From positions 18,876,969-18,940,968 of the forward strand of contig NC_133538.1 of the NCBI RefSeq assembly GCF_048544455.1: DNA of 64,000 nucleotides. The letters run 5' to 3'. This stretch comes from Silene latifolia. Its lineage: Eukaryota; Streptophyta; Magnoliopsida; Caryophyllales; Caryophyllaceae. Each line of letters begins with the position of its first letter. The stretch's first letter is position 1. The position numbers were made by a program, and so were the translations under genes. Under the pieces are notes generated by a model. The model worked only from the letters and a program-made list of their open reading frames with translations. It ran no database searches and had not been told where the DNA came from. Below are positions 9,315 through 21,514 of the stretch, in pieces.

Positions 9315-11288
9315 CTGCAGAAAAGAAAACCATGTGCCATAATAAGCAGTGTTTTTTTTAAGAAGGGTACCGTTTTTTTCTAATCTTAAGATACAAGTGG
9401 AGTTTGATGAGTTATGAAAACCAATCTCACATCAATGACATTTTCACTTTGACTCTTTACCAGAAGGAAGAGAATTATGATCTGAGAATTTGGAACATTG
9501 ATTATACAGCAAATATGAGCATTAAAACTTCATAAGCTGTCTAACATAAGAAAGTCTCAGTATCTCACATGAGACATAATAGAATGTCGTAAACATTCGG
9601 TTTCCAAAATATGCTATGAAAAGCTAATTTGAACTGTCTTTCACATCTTTATGGGTAGCCTTCCCCGATAAAAAAAAGTACTTTGACAAGAAGAGAATAA
9701 TATATTTCAAAATTAAGGAAAGGGTGTGATCGAAGTGATGTTTAATAGATGAACATCAATACTTGTACATTTGAAACCAATAGCTAGTCATATCCAAGGC
9801 AAGGAATGATAAGAAAATTGAAGCCAGACTGCATGTAATTGATCACAAAATCATTATATACAATTATACATGTCAATGCATTGAAAAATACAACAATAAG
9901 AAATGCAAACAAATCTCAACCTACTTGTATATTTGAGACAACAACACTAAATGACACGCGGTGATGGTCCTGTAATGGTCAATGTATTCAGTAGCTCGAG
10001 AACTTGTTATTAAAAACAGACAGGATTAGCAACATGTGACTGAGGATGTCGAACTATCATTTGAATTAATCAACATCTTCAGCAACAAGATCGACGCACA
10101 TTTTTTGAGTTAATAAGCTCTTGCTCAACAACAAAAATAATAGAAAGAGAGTACATTACGTCTTAGCATCCACGAGGTAGTATCAAATGAAGATAAAAAA
10201 AACTATGGAAGAGGCCCACCTGTCTGTAACCATGTCTAAAACAACACCAAGAGTCGATACTGGACAAGCAGGTAAAGCGAAGTAAAATTATATTAACGCA
10301 ACTCCTGAGTCACAACAAAATGTATTTCGTTAGGCAAAATGATATTGTTAATACTGCGTAGTAAAAGTGTAAAATCATGTCATATGTTTTGCCTTATAGT
10401 CAGGAATTAACACATAAGTAGTCACGATGATTCATAGGGAAAAGCAAAACGTTTATCCAATTTGGTGGAATTCTAAGCGAAAGCAAGTCGGTAGTGTATA
10501 GAAAGGGGCATACACATAGTAGGCATCATTTTATAAACAGTTGCACCCAAGTACCGTTGAAAATCAATGCAAATTAAAGGGAATGCATAATTGACGAATG
10601 ACATGCAACTTAAAAGTAAAAGAATTAATTACCTGGTGACGATAATGACCAAAATCTTGAAAACCAAAGAACAAGAACGACCATTGAGGGTATCAAAGAC
10701 CATCATCGGAACCTGACTCAAGTTGTAATCGGAGGCGCCAAAATTATAGTCCTTAAATCCTCGACTTCATCTCACCAAACAAATTCGTAAAAACCTAGAT
10801 AATCAATTCAACCGACTGAAGATCATACCTATATCATCAAAAATTAATTGATCAAACTTCTAAAAAAATAGCTAAATATCAACACCATCAACGCAAAGAA
10901 AGAGATGATATACGCATTGAAAATGTCGATACCCAAATCAAAAGGCCATGATAGTAATGAAAACAAAATTAAAAAGCAAAAAGAGACAACATACCGCCTA
11001 TCTCCGATCTCTGACCTCCGTTCAGCAACCACTTCAAAACAAAACCAACTAAAAAGAAAATGGGGATTTACATAAAGGGAAATGAGTGTGAGAGAGAGTA
11101 AGACGGAGAATAGGTGGACTAAATGGGACGATTTAGGCATGCAGTCAAGCAGGAAAAAGGAACAGTATGAAAGAGAGGTGAATGTTGTAGAAGCAAAGAG
11201 AGAGTGACACGCAAATAAAGAGGAAAAATAGAGAAGGGCAAAATGGTCGGGAATTGAAAAGTGTTATTTACATTACTCTGATAAGGGA
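9315..11288. other. No recognisable gene; possible leader exon near 10640-10740
   Basis: Mostly AT-rich DNA. On the minus strand a donor-like CACCAG/GTAATT lies at about 10631. It is preceded by short open stretches in two frames (about 10640-10740), which could be a first exon with 5' leader. Nothing links it to a known protein. Confidence 0.3.
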
Positions 11289-11597
11289 GTTTGGGATTTT
11301 TAAAGAAGTATGGATATGGATATGGATGTTTGGGATTTTTAAAGAAGTATGGATATGATGTGATCAGTTTTAGAGTAGCATACAATCAACAAATTTTCTT
11401 CTTTTCACACCATTTGAGAACATGTAACACAATGTTAGACGGACATTTATTTGACTAATTTTACTCTTAAGACGAATATATCCGTCTTAAAAGAGACCAA
11501 TTATAAATCAACCCTTTACCACCCATAAAAATATAAGACGAATATATCCATCTTAAAAAAGACCAATGGTAAAACAACCTTTTACCACCCATAAGAG
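11289..11597. repeat. Two short tandem duplications
   Basis: At 11289-11360 a unit beginning GTTTGGGATTTTTAAAGAAG and ending in TGGATATG steps occurs twice. At 11467-11597 a unit of about 66 bp beginning TAAGACGAATATATCC occurs twice. Its first 20 or so bases form a small palindrome (AAGACGAATATATCCGTCTT). Confidence 0.8.
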
Positions 11598-11778
11598 TTT
11601 TCAATCGTGGTCCAAAACTAGAATGAAAACAATTCACCGCTTTCATGTGCACTACGGATATAAGAACACTAGTAATAAACAAACCTCTTTATAAATTTGT
11701 TCTATGACACAACTCCCTATCCACCACCTCTCAAGTCTCTACTTAAACTCCTGCATAACAATACACACTTTTTCAAGG

Positions 11779-12655
11779 TCCTCAATTAGAGAAGGCAGTG
11801 GGCCGTGCAAGGCCGGCCCGCGTGCCGGTCCACCGTGCCACGCCCCAAAAATGGCCCGGCCCAGGCACGGTAATTGGGCCCACCGTGCCGTGCTTGGCCC
11901 GCACTTCCCAAACCCACCCGCGGCCCGCCCATGGCACAATTATTTTCGTGCTGGGTCGTGCCTGGCCCATGGGCTGGCCGTGCCTTGTTCATGGGCCGAC
12001 CCATCGTGTTATTCCCCTTTATTTTATTTTTTATTTTATTTTTAAGAAATTTTTTTTTATAATAATTGTATGATTTTTAGTACATTTTGTATTCAATGGT
12101 ACTCTTTTAGCCTAAAATACCCTTCATCCTCAATTCCTCACCTGCTCTCTTCCTCACACACGTGACCCAACAACCCTCACCAATCACCATCTACCTCTCC
12201 TTTATATCGAAACAACCTGCTACCAACCGCCCACCAAACGATGGCGAGGAAAGAGAGTCACCAGAATCTTGCCAGAAAATGAGTTGGCGGCGACTGTGAG
12301 GTTTACAAGGTCTTTAAGAAGCCGATGTCAAGTGAAAATGTTCCGGTAAGGTTTTTGTTGGAGAGATCGAGAGAGATGATGGTGTTTTGGTGGCACGTGA
12401 CGCAGAACCAGGTCACCATCGTGCCACCACCGGGTCGTGCCGTGCCAGGCCCGCCGTGCCTGGTGCGTGTCGTGCCTGGCCGTGCCTGGGCACGATGAAA
12501 TCCACTATCTGGAGTCGGAGCCCGGTGCTAGCACGGACGGGCCGTGCTCGTGCCACCTCGATTCTGCCACCGGGCCGGGCCGGGCTCGAGCCAGCTGCCG
12601 TGCCTGGCCGTGCCGCCCACCGTGCCGAGCCCGAAGTGCCAACTCTATCCTCAAT
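11779..12655. mobile_element. hAT-2, non-autonomous hAT element with 8-bp TSD
   Basis: The element proper is 11787-12647 (861 bp), flanked by identical 8-bp TCCTCAAT at 11779-11786 and 12648-12655. The ends begin TAGAGAAGGCA and, from the right, TAGAGTTGGCA, the familiar plant hAT terminus. Both ends are GC-rich arrays of GGCCGTGC/GGCACGG subterminal motifs (about 11805-12000 and 12405-12635). The middle (12040-12400) is ordinary AT-rich DNA with no transposase. The long ORFs in the GC arrays are compositional artefacts. Confidence 0.9.
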
Positions 12656-13101
12656 TATGGGACTCGCTGTCAACTATCCGTCATATAAATATGTCCAAGT
12701 CCTCGAGCAAACATGTATACTACGGAGTAATATGTAATTTTTTTTTTTTTCGATTTCCAACGATATCATATAAACAAACTTCTAGAATGAAGGATGAACA
12801 CCGTCGACAAACCTTTATTGTTATTGCCCTTAGACCATGTTTATCAGTCTTTCCTACAGACCTACTTAGACCTAGTTCCTGATTAAAATATTAATATATA
12901 CATCTTAACCTACTTATAAGACCTAATTCCTTATTTTGTTATTTTATCAAGCCTTAATCAGACCTATTTCCTGATTTTTTTAAAAAAATCCAAATATATA
13001 TCAAATATGGTCTTCATTTGATATATATTTGAAAAGATTTCAAAAGAGAGAAAATGATGAGAGAGAAAAGCTCTGCAATTTTAACCTAAAATTTTGTGAG
13101 G
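12656..13101 (+). other. Spacer with degenerate repeats, then probable L1-A leader
   Basis: Three imperfect copies of AGACCTANTTCCTGAT lie about 50 bp apart (12867, 12920 and 12968). A hairpin follows at 12993-13028 with arms ATATATATCAAAT. The L1-A 5' leader probably starts near 13040, where GA-rich sequence precedes ORF1; the exact 5' end is not determined. Confidence 0.4.
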
Positions 13102-14292
13102 ATGACGGCAGTTAAGGTTACTCAAAGCCGTTTTTCGCCATTAATGAGTTCTTCAAAAACCACAACACCTGTTAAACATTCAATAATACGTCATTCTGCT
13201 CAAAATAATACTCAAAACAAGTCTAAAGATGTTACCTTTCAGGGCCCTTCATCTATGGATATTGGTAAAACGTGGTCTGTTAGTGAGATTAATGGAATCC
13301 CGATACTGAATCTTAGTGAAGGTGCTCCTGAACAACTCAATGAAGGGTGGATGATGAAACAGCATGGAAAGTGTGTCCCAGTCATGGGAACTATTTCAGA
13401 GGAGGAAGAGCTCTCAGATTTACTGCAATTCACACATGAGGATGTTAAACAAGAGGTAGCCTTTTGGAACAACACTGTTTTTTGCTATATTTTGGGTGCT
13501 AACCCTCCTGCTGAGATTATTGAGAACTTTGTGTATCGTATTTGGAAACAATTTGGGATTGACAGAGTTTCATTTTTAGACAATGGGATTTTCCTTTTAC
13601 ATTTTACAAAGTTTGAGAATGGGGAAGCTTTATTAAACTCAGGGTATTACATGTTTGATAATAAGCATGTGGTTATCCGTCCCTGGTTTCCTGAAACTAA
13701 GTTGATTAAGGAGAAAGTGGATATTGTTCCAGTCTGGGCAAAATTATCTGGTATACCCCTGAGATTTTGGGGGGCTTGTTTGCCTAAGATAGCTGGTTTG
13801 GTCGGAAATTTTATTCGTATGGATGATGCTACTACTGATAAGATTCGTTTGAGTTATGCAAGAGTCATGGTTGAGGTGCCTTTTAATCAAAAGCTTATTG
13901 ATAAAGTTAGGTTTCTGGATGAGTCTGGGCAGATGATTACTGTTGATGTGGAGTATGAGTGGAACCCTATTTCATGTACTAGTTGTAATGGGATAGGGCA
14001 TGACATGTCTCAGTGTAGGAAACCCAAACCCAAGAGGAAAGTGCAGCAACCTAAGCCTAAACCTAAACAAATTTGGAGGCTTGTTCAGAAAGCTCAACCT
14101 GCTGAGACTACTGAGCCCCCTCCTGCTCTTACTCCTGAAGTGTTCCCCCTATTATCTATGGTGAGATCCACCCCTACTGTGAAAGCTACACCAGCAAAAC
14201 AAATTATGTGGGTCAGTAGGCAGAAGAATATGGTGGGAGTAAGGCTCTCTGGTAAGTTTAGTCAGTATACTTTAATTTCCTGGATGCACTGA
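13102..14292 (+). CDS. L1-A ORF1, RNA-binding protein (DUF4283 + CCHC)
   Basis: LINE ORF1 proteins coat the element's RNA. The ATG at 13102 (MTAVKVTQSR) is chosen because L1-B starts the same way (MTAIKISRP); the in-frame GTG at 13096 is not a plant start. A DUF4283-type region spans about residues 120-270 (ILGANPPAEIIENF, KLSGIPLRFWGACLPKIAGL). A zinc knuckle CTSCNGIGHDMSQC follows near residue 292, then a Lys/Pro-rich tail. The main frame ends at 14292 through a frameshift near 14265. In the other frame the tail would run to a TAG at 14364-14366 overlapping the ORF2 start, matching the L1-B arrangement. Confidence 0.8.
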   Translation: MTAVKVTQSRFSPLMSSSKTTTPVKHSIIRHSAQNNTQNKSKDVTFQGPSSMDIGKTWSVSEINGIPILNLSEGAPEQLNEGWMMKQHGKCVPVMGTISEEEELSDLLQFTHEDVKQEVAFWNNTVFCYILGANPPAEIIENFVYRIWKQFGIDRVSFLDNGIFLLHFTKFENGEALLNSGYYMFDNKHVVIRPWFPETKLIKEKVDIVPVWAKLSGIPLRFWGACLPKIAGLVGNFIRMDDATTDKIRLSYARVMVEVPFNQKLIDKVRFLDESGQMITVDVEYEWNPISCTSCNGIGHDMSQCRKPKPKRKVQQPKPKPKQIWRLVQKAQPAETTEPPPALTPEVFPLLSMVRSTPTVKATPAKQIMWVSRQKNMVGVRLSGKFSQYTLISWMH

Positions 14293-14358
14293 ATAGTTCT
14301 GCTACACCTAGGGTCAGGGTAGAGAACAGTGGTAAGGACCCTCCTAATCAAGTTAATC

Positions 14359-15624
14359 ATGCATAGTATTGGTTTTTGGAATGTCGTGGGTCTCAATGAC
14401 CTGAATAAACAGAAGATTGTTAAGTGGTTCATGCATAATAATGGTGTAGGTCTTTTTGGTCTTTTAGAAACAAAACTAAAGCCTAGTAATTTACTGAATA
14501 AGACAACTACAATTTGTGATGGATGGAGTATTTCTACCAACTGCAGTTGGCATAAAGGGGGGAGGATTTGGTTACTTTGGAATCCTACTTGTTTTGATGT
14601 GCAGTTCCTGAATTATGGTTCACAGTATATCCATATGGTAGTTCAGTCTAAAATGGACAACAAGAATTTCTTATTGACTATGATCTATGCCTTTAATGAC
14701 CTGAAGGAGAGAACTATTCTTTGGAAGTTTTTGAAAGAGACAGCTTCTACTTGGACTATGCCTTGGTTGTGGGTAGGAGATTTTAACACTGTTTTATCTC
14801 CCATTGAAAGGTTAGGGGGGTAATACTACAGATGCTGAGATGGAACACTTCCAGAAATGTGTTTCTTTATGTGAAATGGAGGATATCAAGGCTACTGGGG
14901 CACTATTTACCTGGTCTAACAAGCAGGCACCTACTGAGAGAGTTTATAGTATATTGGATAGGGCAATGGGTAACCCTGAGTGGTTGAGTCATTATGGAGA
15001 TTATGTGGCCCATTTCCATCCTGAGGGTATGTTTGATCATTGCCCCTGCACAATTGTTGATAGGAGAGTAGAGTTTAATGGGAGAAAATCTTTTAAGTAT
15101 TTTAATATGTAGGGAGCTTCTGAGCATTTTGCTATCAGTGTTGATGGTGTGTGGAAACAGTCTTATAAAGGGACTAAAATGTTCAATGTGGTGAAAAAAC
15201 TGAAGGCTCTCAAACCAGTTCTCAAGAATCTAAATACAAATTGTTTTTCAGATATTGAAAACGGCACTAGCATTGCTGGTACTGTACTGCAACAAATTCA
15301 GAAGGAGTTGGTTGAGCATCCAGGGGATTTGGACCTGATTCAGCAGGAATATGACTTGGCAAATGAACTAAAAGACCTTATTGTGGCCAGGGATAGCTTC
15401 CTCTCTCAGAAAGCCAAAATTCAATGGTCAATTGCAGGGGACCTCAACACTTCCTACTTTCATCAAGTTATCAAGAAGAGAGTGATGTTGAATAAGGTAA
15501 TGCAGATTTAAGATATGAATTGTAATGTTTGTACCACTGGTGATGCAATACAACAGGCTTTTTTGGCATATTATCAAGATTTACTAGGCTCTCATACTGA
15601 CACAATGAAGGTGCAGCATCATGT
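14359..15624 (+). pseudogene. L1-A ORF2 N-terminal part (endonuclease), interrupted
   Basis: The APE-type endonuclease nicks target DNA during LINE insertion. The start ATG at 14359 gives MHSIGFWNVVGLNDLNKQ. Motifs are LFGLLETK (catalytic Glu), a WHKGGRIWLLWNP block, and WVGDFNTVL. It is broken by a G-run length change at 14814-14820 and by in-frame TAG at 15110-15112, where L1-B has Trp. A further TAA follows LNKVMQI near 15510. It ends at 15624, where the Tekay-like LTR inserted. No reverse transcriptase is in this piece. Confidence 0.8.
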
Positions 15625-16251
15625 TGTAACACCCCCATACTCCAAGTGCCTTACCAGGACCACTCAGGTATAAAGATGCTACCATTTCGGTTGCCCGAGG
15701 CAATGATAATCATAAGACAATAACGAAACAATATTTAAATAGTATAACTTTAGTGAATAAGATACAATCCAAAACCAAATACCAAAATACGGTTACATGT
15801 TCTAAAAACCAACTGTTTACTCAACTAAATGAAATGTTTAAGAAACTATCATGCTACAGCGGAAGACTCTATCATCAGACGGTGGCACATCCCAGCTATC
15901 CCATGTAACTCGACTCATACCTGCTCAACAACTGCTCACCATCCCCGAATGGATCACCACAGTTTTTAAAACAATAAACGGGGTCAGTACTAATTACACA
16001 ATTTATAAAACCAACAACACAGTAAACAAACAGCTCAATCATCACAGATATACTCCGAACTCCAATCCCAACTCCACACTAAAGTGTGTAGCCCTGCCAG
16101 AGTTCCCATCGCAACAGGTCACTCCACGCCGCCAGTGGGGGACCGCAGCCGTACCCACCAAATCCCCGATCATCTCCGTCGAGCGATAAACCCAATATCC
16201 TTAATGTGCACATCCCTTCTGTGGCGGGTTCCACAGAAGGTGAATAATGGG
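15625..16251 (-). repeat. Tekay-like 3' LTR, first part
   Basis: Begins TGTAACACCCCC on the plus strand at 15625, the end of the LTR as read on the minus strand. It breaks off at 16251 against the SIRE-like LTR. The missing remainder starts at 50467. The two parts together give an LTR of about 1.3 kb with TGTAA...TTACA ends. A short plus-strand ORF inside it has no coding character. Confidence 0.8.
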
Positions 16252-16613
16252 TGAAGAGTCTATTAATCCAAAATACTCAAGAGGGAGGGGGGGGGGGGGT
16301 GGGTGAATTGAGGATTTAAAACTTTTTAAAGCTTTTTCGATTATGCGTATGTAATTGATTATTTAAAGTTTATTGATTAAACTTTAACTAATCAAATAAT
16401 GAAAGTAAACGGAATAAACGAAACAAACGAAAGAACGAAGAGACACACGGTTTTTGAAGTGGTTCAGTTTCACAAGTCGAAGCCTACGTCCACTATTCTC
16501 AATTAATAAATTTAGTATCTTTCTACGGATTACAAATTTACTAACCCAACTCGTACAACTAACTCTAGCTGTAACTCAATGAGTACCGTTAAATACTCGA
16601 GTGACTAACTTAC
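16252..16613 (-). repeat. SIRE-like 3' LTR, first part
   Basis: Starts TGAAGAGTCTATTAATCC and contains a long G-run at about 16276-16302. It matches 48313-48655 of the other LTR. It is cut after CTTAC (16609-16613) by Copia-A; the rest is at 33692-34933. Confidence 0.9.
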
Positions 16614-17587
16614 TGTGGAAAATAATCTGTATACTTCCCCTTAATTTAGAAGGATTATAAAGATTTAATAAAGACGATCTAAGATCATAAAATAAAATAC
16701 ATAAACATAAGTAAAAAGATTTATAATTAACCTCCGGTCCTAGCAAATATGGCCTAAGAACAATACCAAAGCAGGTATTCGCCTATTGGTTGCACCCAAG
16801 ATGATCTGAGATATGCCCTTTGATTATGCTTGAAATTAATCTAAAATTTTCTGTAAAATTTTTATTGTCTTTGTGTTCTTGTGATGAGAAAGAGGAGGCA
16901 AGGTCAAAAAAAGTATTAGGTCAGAAATAATTCTCTACCTTTCTTTTTATATAGACCGAAAATCAATTAGGAAAGAAATAACCTCCTAATTTTCGGCCAA
17001 ACAGACCGAAAATAAGGAGTGTATTTTCCTTATTTTGGTCTTTCCAAAAATATATAAAGTGTGTTAAATTGTCATCTAGTGAGGATCGAACCCATGACCT
17101 CTTGGCTTGTGTACCCTCACTATTACCACTATGACACATTCAACTTGTTGATATTAAATACAACTGATTATATTTAACTACGAATTAACAGATTAATTCG
17201 TCCAAACTAACCTTATATATATTTAATTAAATATAACTTATTATATTTAATTTACGAATTTACTGATTAATTGTCTCAACTTAATATTATTTAATTTTCA
17301 TTAAATAATTATCTCATCAACACATTGACTAACTTTTTAGTCATTTTGGGCATCAATGTAATTATATTTCTATAACCACATTTCTCAAATACGTCCTATA
17401 GGTGTGACCTTTAGGGACCAGTTGATCACCGCCATCTGTATGATAATAACGTCAAACTTTCTAGCAAGCCAACCGTTATTAGGTAAACGTTAATCAACTG
17501 ATTAAATATACGAAGTATACCCTTGTGAACCTGTAAGAGATTTACAAATGTTATCACACTAATTTGTGGAGGACACCAGCTCCAACA
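16614..17587 (-). repeat. Copia-A 3' LTR
   Basis: 974 bp, TGTGGAAAATAATCTG...CTCCAACA. The polypurine tract (GACAAGTGGGAGTTTG on the minus strand) lies immediately above 17587. The other LTR is shorter; the last 250 bp look identical between the two. Confidence 0.9.
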
Positions 17588-18371
17588 AACTCCCACTTGT
17601 CCTCATAAGTGTATGTGCGATAACCGATTCTCATATCCTTTAAAATTTCTCCCACTCAATGTAAAACAATTTGCAAATCCGAATTCACAAAGGTCGTATT
17701 TTACAAGCGATCAGTATCAAGAGTGGTTTTCCCGACTAGAGAGTAACTTAACTGATAAACGAATCAACATTCGAGCATGGCCATGCCTTTCAATTACAAC
17801 TCCTCGAGTGGCCCTGAGAAATAACTATACCTGATAAGGGATGGATATTTTCCTCAACTCAAATCTTGCAGATGTAAGCACAGTATGAAATAACCCAGAA
17901 AAAATCTACTTAGCCCCAGTTACGGTAGACTGTGAGAAAGAAACCAAAGTCTGCCTTAATCTCAAGAGACAGTTCATAGTCAAAAGAATCGACTCTAGGT
18001 ACACAATAGATGTCCTATCCACGACCTGGCATCGAATGTTATAAAACATTTAGGACTCCATTACGTTGTCACAAATAAAAATTGTCCTACGAGGTATCGT
18101 CATAATCTCGTATCTGTGATCGATTAGTCAACCGTTTAACTTATGGCTCGTTGAACCCACCATCAATCGACTGCACAATATAATAGCCGGAGTTATCAGC
18201 TCACATTGGCGATTACGGACCTAAACAAATATAATGTAATTTAGTTCACTTTGTGGCGTTCAATGTTGTCAGTACAATCCACATGAAAAACAAAATATTA
18301 TATATAATACGATGAAGTTGTAAATAATATATGAAAAAGATAATGTATCAAATCCATAATCAAGTACTATA
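17588..18371 (-). other. Copia-A 3' untranslated region
   Basis: Non-coding stretch between the end of pol and the 3' LTR. It is clearly related to the matching stretch of Copia-B (22494-23347), with the same polypurine tract context. No other feature seen. Confidence 0.7.
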
Positions 18372-21300
18372 ACGTAGGAACATGTTTAATTCCCATGGAA
18401 TTAACATGCCCTACATGCTTATCATAATTCAACGGTTTGGTGAGAGGATCTGCGATGTTATCATCCGTCGCAATCTTGTCAATCACTATCTCTTCTTGCT
18501 CCACGTAATCACGGATCGATGAGCCTTCCGGCGTACATGTCTAGATTTGTTGCTAGACTTTGGCTCCTTAGCCTGGAAGATGGCACCTCTATTGTCACAA
18601 TAGATGGTGATCGGGTCATTCGAACTAGGAACTACCGAAAGCCCTTGTAAGAATTGACATATCCATATCGCTTCCTTTGCTGCCTCCGGCGGCATAGTAC
18701 TCGGATTCAGAGAGTAGAATCTGCTACAACACTCTTTGGAACTCTTCCAGCCACCAGCACCATTAAGAGTGAAGACGAACCCGGACCGAGATTTTGAATC
18801 ATCTCGATCCGTTTGGAAGCTAGCATCTGCAGAATCAACATTGCGCATAGCTTAGTATCGCCTCCATAAGTCAGTACCCAATCCTTAGTCCTCTGTAGGT
18901 ACTTGAGGATATTTTTGAGTGCTATCCAGTGTGTCTCACCTGGAGTCTTTTGGTACCGACTCGTCATACTCAATGCATATGCCACGTCTGGACGTGTGCA
19001 TATCATGGCATACATGATCGATCCTATTGCAGAAGCATAAGGAACACGGCTCATGCGCTCAATACCTTCAAAGCGTCGTGGGTGATCGAGACTTGCTCAA
19101 CCGCATCCCGCCGTCATAGGAAGGTTCCCTTTCTTGGAGTTGGTCATGCTGAACCCCTCAAGAACCTTATCTAGATAAGATTTCTGACTAAGTGATAACG
19201 TCCGTCGTGATCTATCTCGGTAGATACGGATTCCCAAAATACGCTGTGCCTCACCCAGATCTTTCATCTGGAAATGGTTCTTCAACCATTCTTTAACCGA
19301 AGATACGAGAGGAATGTCATTCCCAATCAGGAGTATGTCATCGACATACAATATCAAGAATACAATCTTGCTCCCACTCGACTTGATATATAAGCATGGT
19401 TCTTTGACCGATCGAGTGAAACCATACTCTTTTATCACTTGGTCGAAACGATGATTCCAACTCCGAGAAGCTTGCTTAAGTCCATAAATGGAACGCTTAA
19501 GTTTGCATACTTTCTTAGGATGTTTAGGATCTATGAAACCTTCGGGTTGCACCATGTACAACTCTTCCTCCAAATAACCGTTTAAGAAGGCGGTTTTCAC
19601 ATCCATTTGCCAAATCTCATAATCATGAAATGCGGCAATCGCTAAGATTATCCAAATGGAACGTAGCATGACTACAGGTGCAAAAATTTCATCATAATGC
19701 AATCCTTGCACTTGAGTGAAACCTTTTGCCACAAGTCGTGCCTTATAGATATCTGGTTGCACGTCTACAGAACGCTTTATTTTGTAAAGCCATTTGCATC
19801 AGAGGTTTTACCTTATTAGGTAAATCAACTAGATCCCATACGTTATTCTCATACATGGAGTCCATCTCGGATTGCATGGCTTCGAGCCATAGCTTTGAGT
19901 CGGAACAGGCCATAACACCTTTATAGGTTGCGGGTTCATTACTTTCTAGAAGTAAAACATCATTCTCCTCGACCATACCAATGTATCTGTCCGGAGGATG
20001 AAAGTCTCTACCCGACCTCCTAGGTTCCTCGGAATATTAACCGTATCATCGCTTGGAGGTACACTTCCTCCATCTGTTCCTCGGTTGTTGGTTCCGGAAT
20101 CTCCGATACCGAAGGTTCTATTACTCGACTTGTTCTCGAGAAATTCTTTCTCTAAGAACGTCGCACTAGCCGCAACAAATACTCGATGTTCGGTAGGCGA
20201 ATAGAAGTAATGACCAAATGTTCCTTTTGGATAACCTATAAAGTATGTCTTGACCGATCGCGGGCCGAGCGTATCCTCGTGTTTCCACTTGACATAAGCC
20301 TCACAGCCCCAAACCCGAATAAAGGACAAGTTAGGTACCGTTCCCTTCCACATTTCATATGGAGTCTTGTTGACAGCTTTAGACGGACTTCGGTTAAGTA
20401 TAAGAGCAAATGACAAAAGAGCATAACCCCATAATGAATCGGCAAGACGGTGACTCATCATGGATCGAACCATATCAAGTAAGGTTCGATTTCTCCGTTC
20501 GGACACACCATTTAATTGAGGTGTTCCAGGTGGAGTTAATCGTAGAGCGATTCCACGATCTTTCGGTGTTGATCAAACTCATTTGAAAGATATTCGCCAC
20601 CCCGATCTGAACGGAGTGCTTTAATCTTTCTACCCAGTTGGTTCTGTACCCTATTCTGGTATTCCTTGAATTTCTCAAAGGACTCACTTTTATGCTTCAT
20701 TAAGTAGACATATCCGTATCTACTCAAATCGTCCGTGAAAGTGATAAAATATCTATAGCCATCTCTAGCGGTAATTGACATAGGTCCACATACGTCCGTA
20801 TGTATGAGTCCTAATAGGTCACTAGCGCGCATTCCAACACCTTTGAAGGAAATTCAAGTCATCTTGCCAATGAGACATGATTCACACGTGCCATATGCAT
20901 AAAATCCGAATGAGGGAATAGTCCCATTATCGACGAGTTTCTTTACGCGTTTCTCATTTATGTGTCCCATTTGACAATGCCATAGATAAGTTTGATCTTT
21001 GTCACCAACCTTTAATTTCTTATTATTCATGTGTAATACTTCCGTGGTTTGATCTAAGATATAAATTTCATTCATGGAAACTGCTTTGCCATAAATCATT
21101 TCATTAAAAGAGAAAATACAACTATTATCCTTTATTGAAAATGTAAAACCGTCTTTAGAAAGTACGGAAATAGAAATAATATTCTTAGATAAACTGGGTA
21201 TATAGTAACAGTTATTTAAAGATAACTCAAAACCACTAGGGAGTTGGATTACATATGTTCCCTTCGAGGCAGCAGCAACTCGTGCTCCATTCCCGACTCG

Positions 21301-21514
21301 CAGGTCCACATCACCTTTTTCGAGAGGTATGATGTTCTTTAGGCCCTGCAAATGATTACACAGATGAGAACCACAACCAGTATCTAGTACCCAAGTTCCG
21401 AAACTTGCATGGTTAATCTCAATCATATGAATATAAGATGACATACCAACAGGAACGACGCGGCCTGCCTTGATGTCCTCAAGGTAGACGGGACAGTTCC
21501 TCCTCCAATATCCA
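18372..21514 (-). pseudogene. Copia-A pol region (protease to RNase H)
   Basis: Remains of a Copia polyprotein. From high to low coordinates: protease with WVLDTGCGSHLCNH (about 21390), gag-pre-integrase with YLWHCQMGHINEKRVKK, integrase core (about 20850-20000), reverse transcriptase with AFLNGYLEEELYMVQPEGF and YVDDILLIGND (about 19600-19100), and RNase H ending near 18372 with the VNSMGI tail seen also in Copia-B. The reading is interrupted in several places, so it is a fossil. Closest relative in the window is Copia-B. Confidence 0.85.

Larger units (their letters stand above)
13040..15624 (+). mobile_element. L1-A, plant L1-type LINE, 5' half
   Basis: ORF1 (DUF4283-type with zinc knuckle) and the endonuclease part of ORF2 are present. 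ORF2 is cut at 15624/15625 by the Tekay-like LTR. The interruption is at the same point in the protein where L1-B continues into its reverse transcriptase, so the rest of L1-A should resume after the far end of the Tekay-like element, outside the window. It is the oldest layer of the stack. It is degraded: one frameshift near the ORF1 end and several breaks in ORF2. Confidence 0.8.

Noticed and set aside
11704-12737. Long ORFs on both strands around 11704-12073 and 12387-12737
   Set aside because: They lie in the GC-rich hAT-2 subterminal arrays, are open in many frames at once, and have no domain character.
15851-16189. 112-residue plus-strand ORF
   Set aside because: Lies wholly inside the Tekay-like LTR; low-complexity and no conserved motif.
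16252-16320. G-run in the SIRE-like LTR as a G-quadruplex regulator
   Set aside because: Present in both LTRs, but a pure homopolymer with differing lengths is more simply explained by slippage; no other support.
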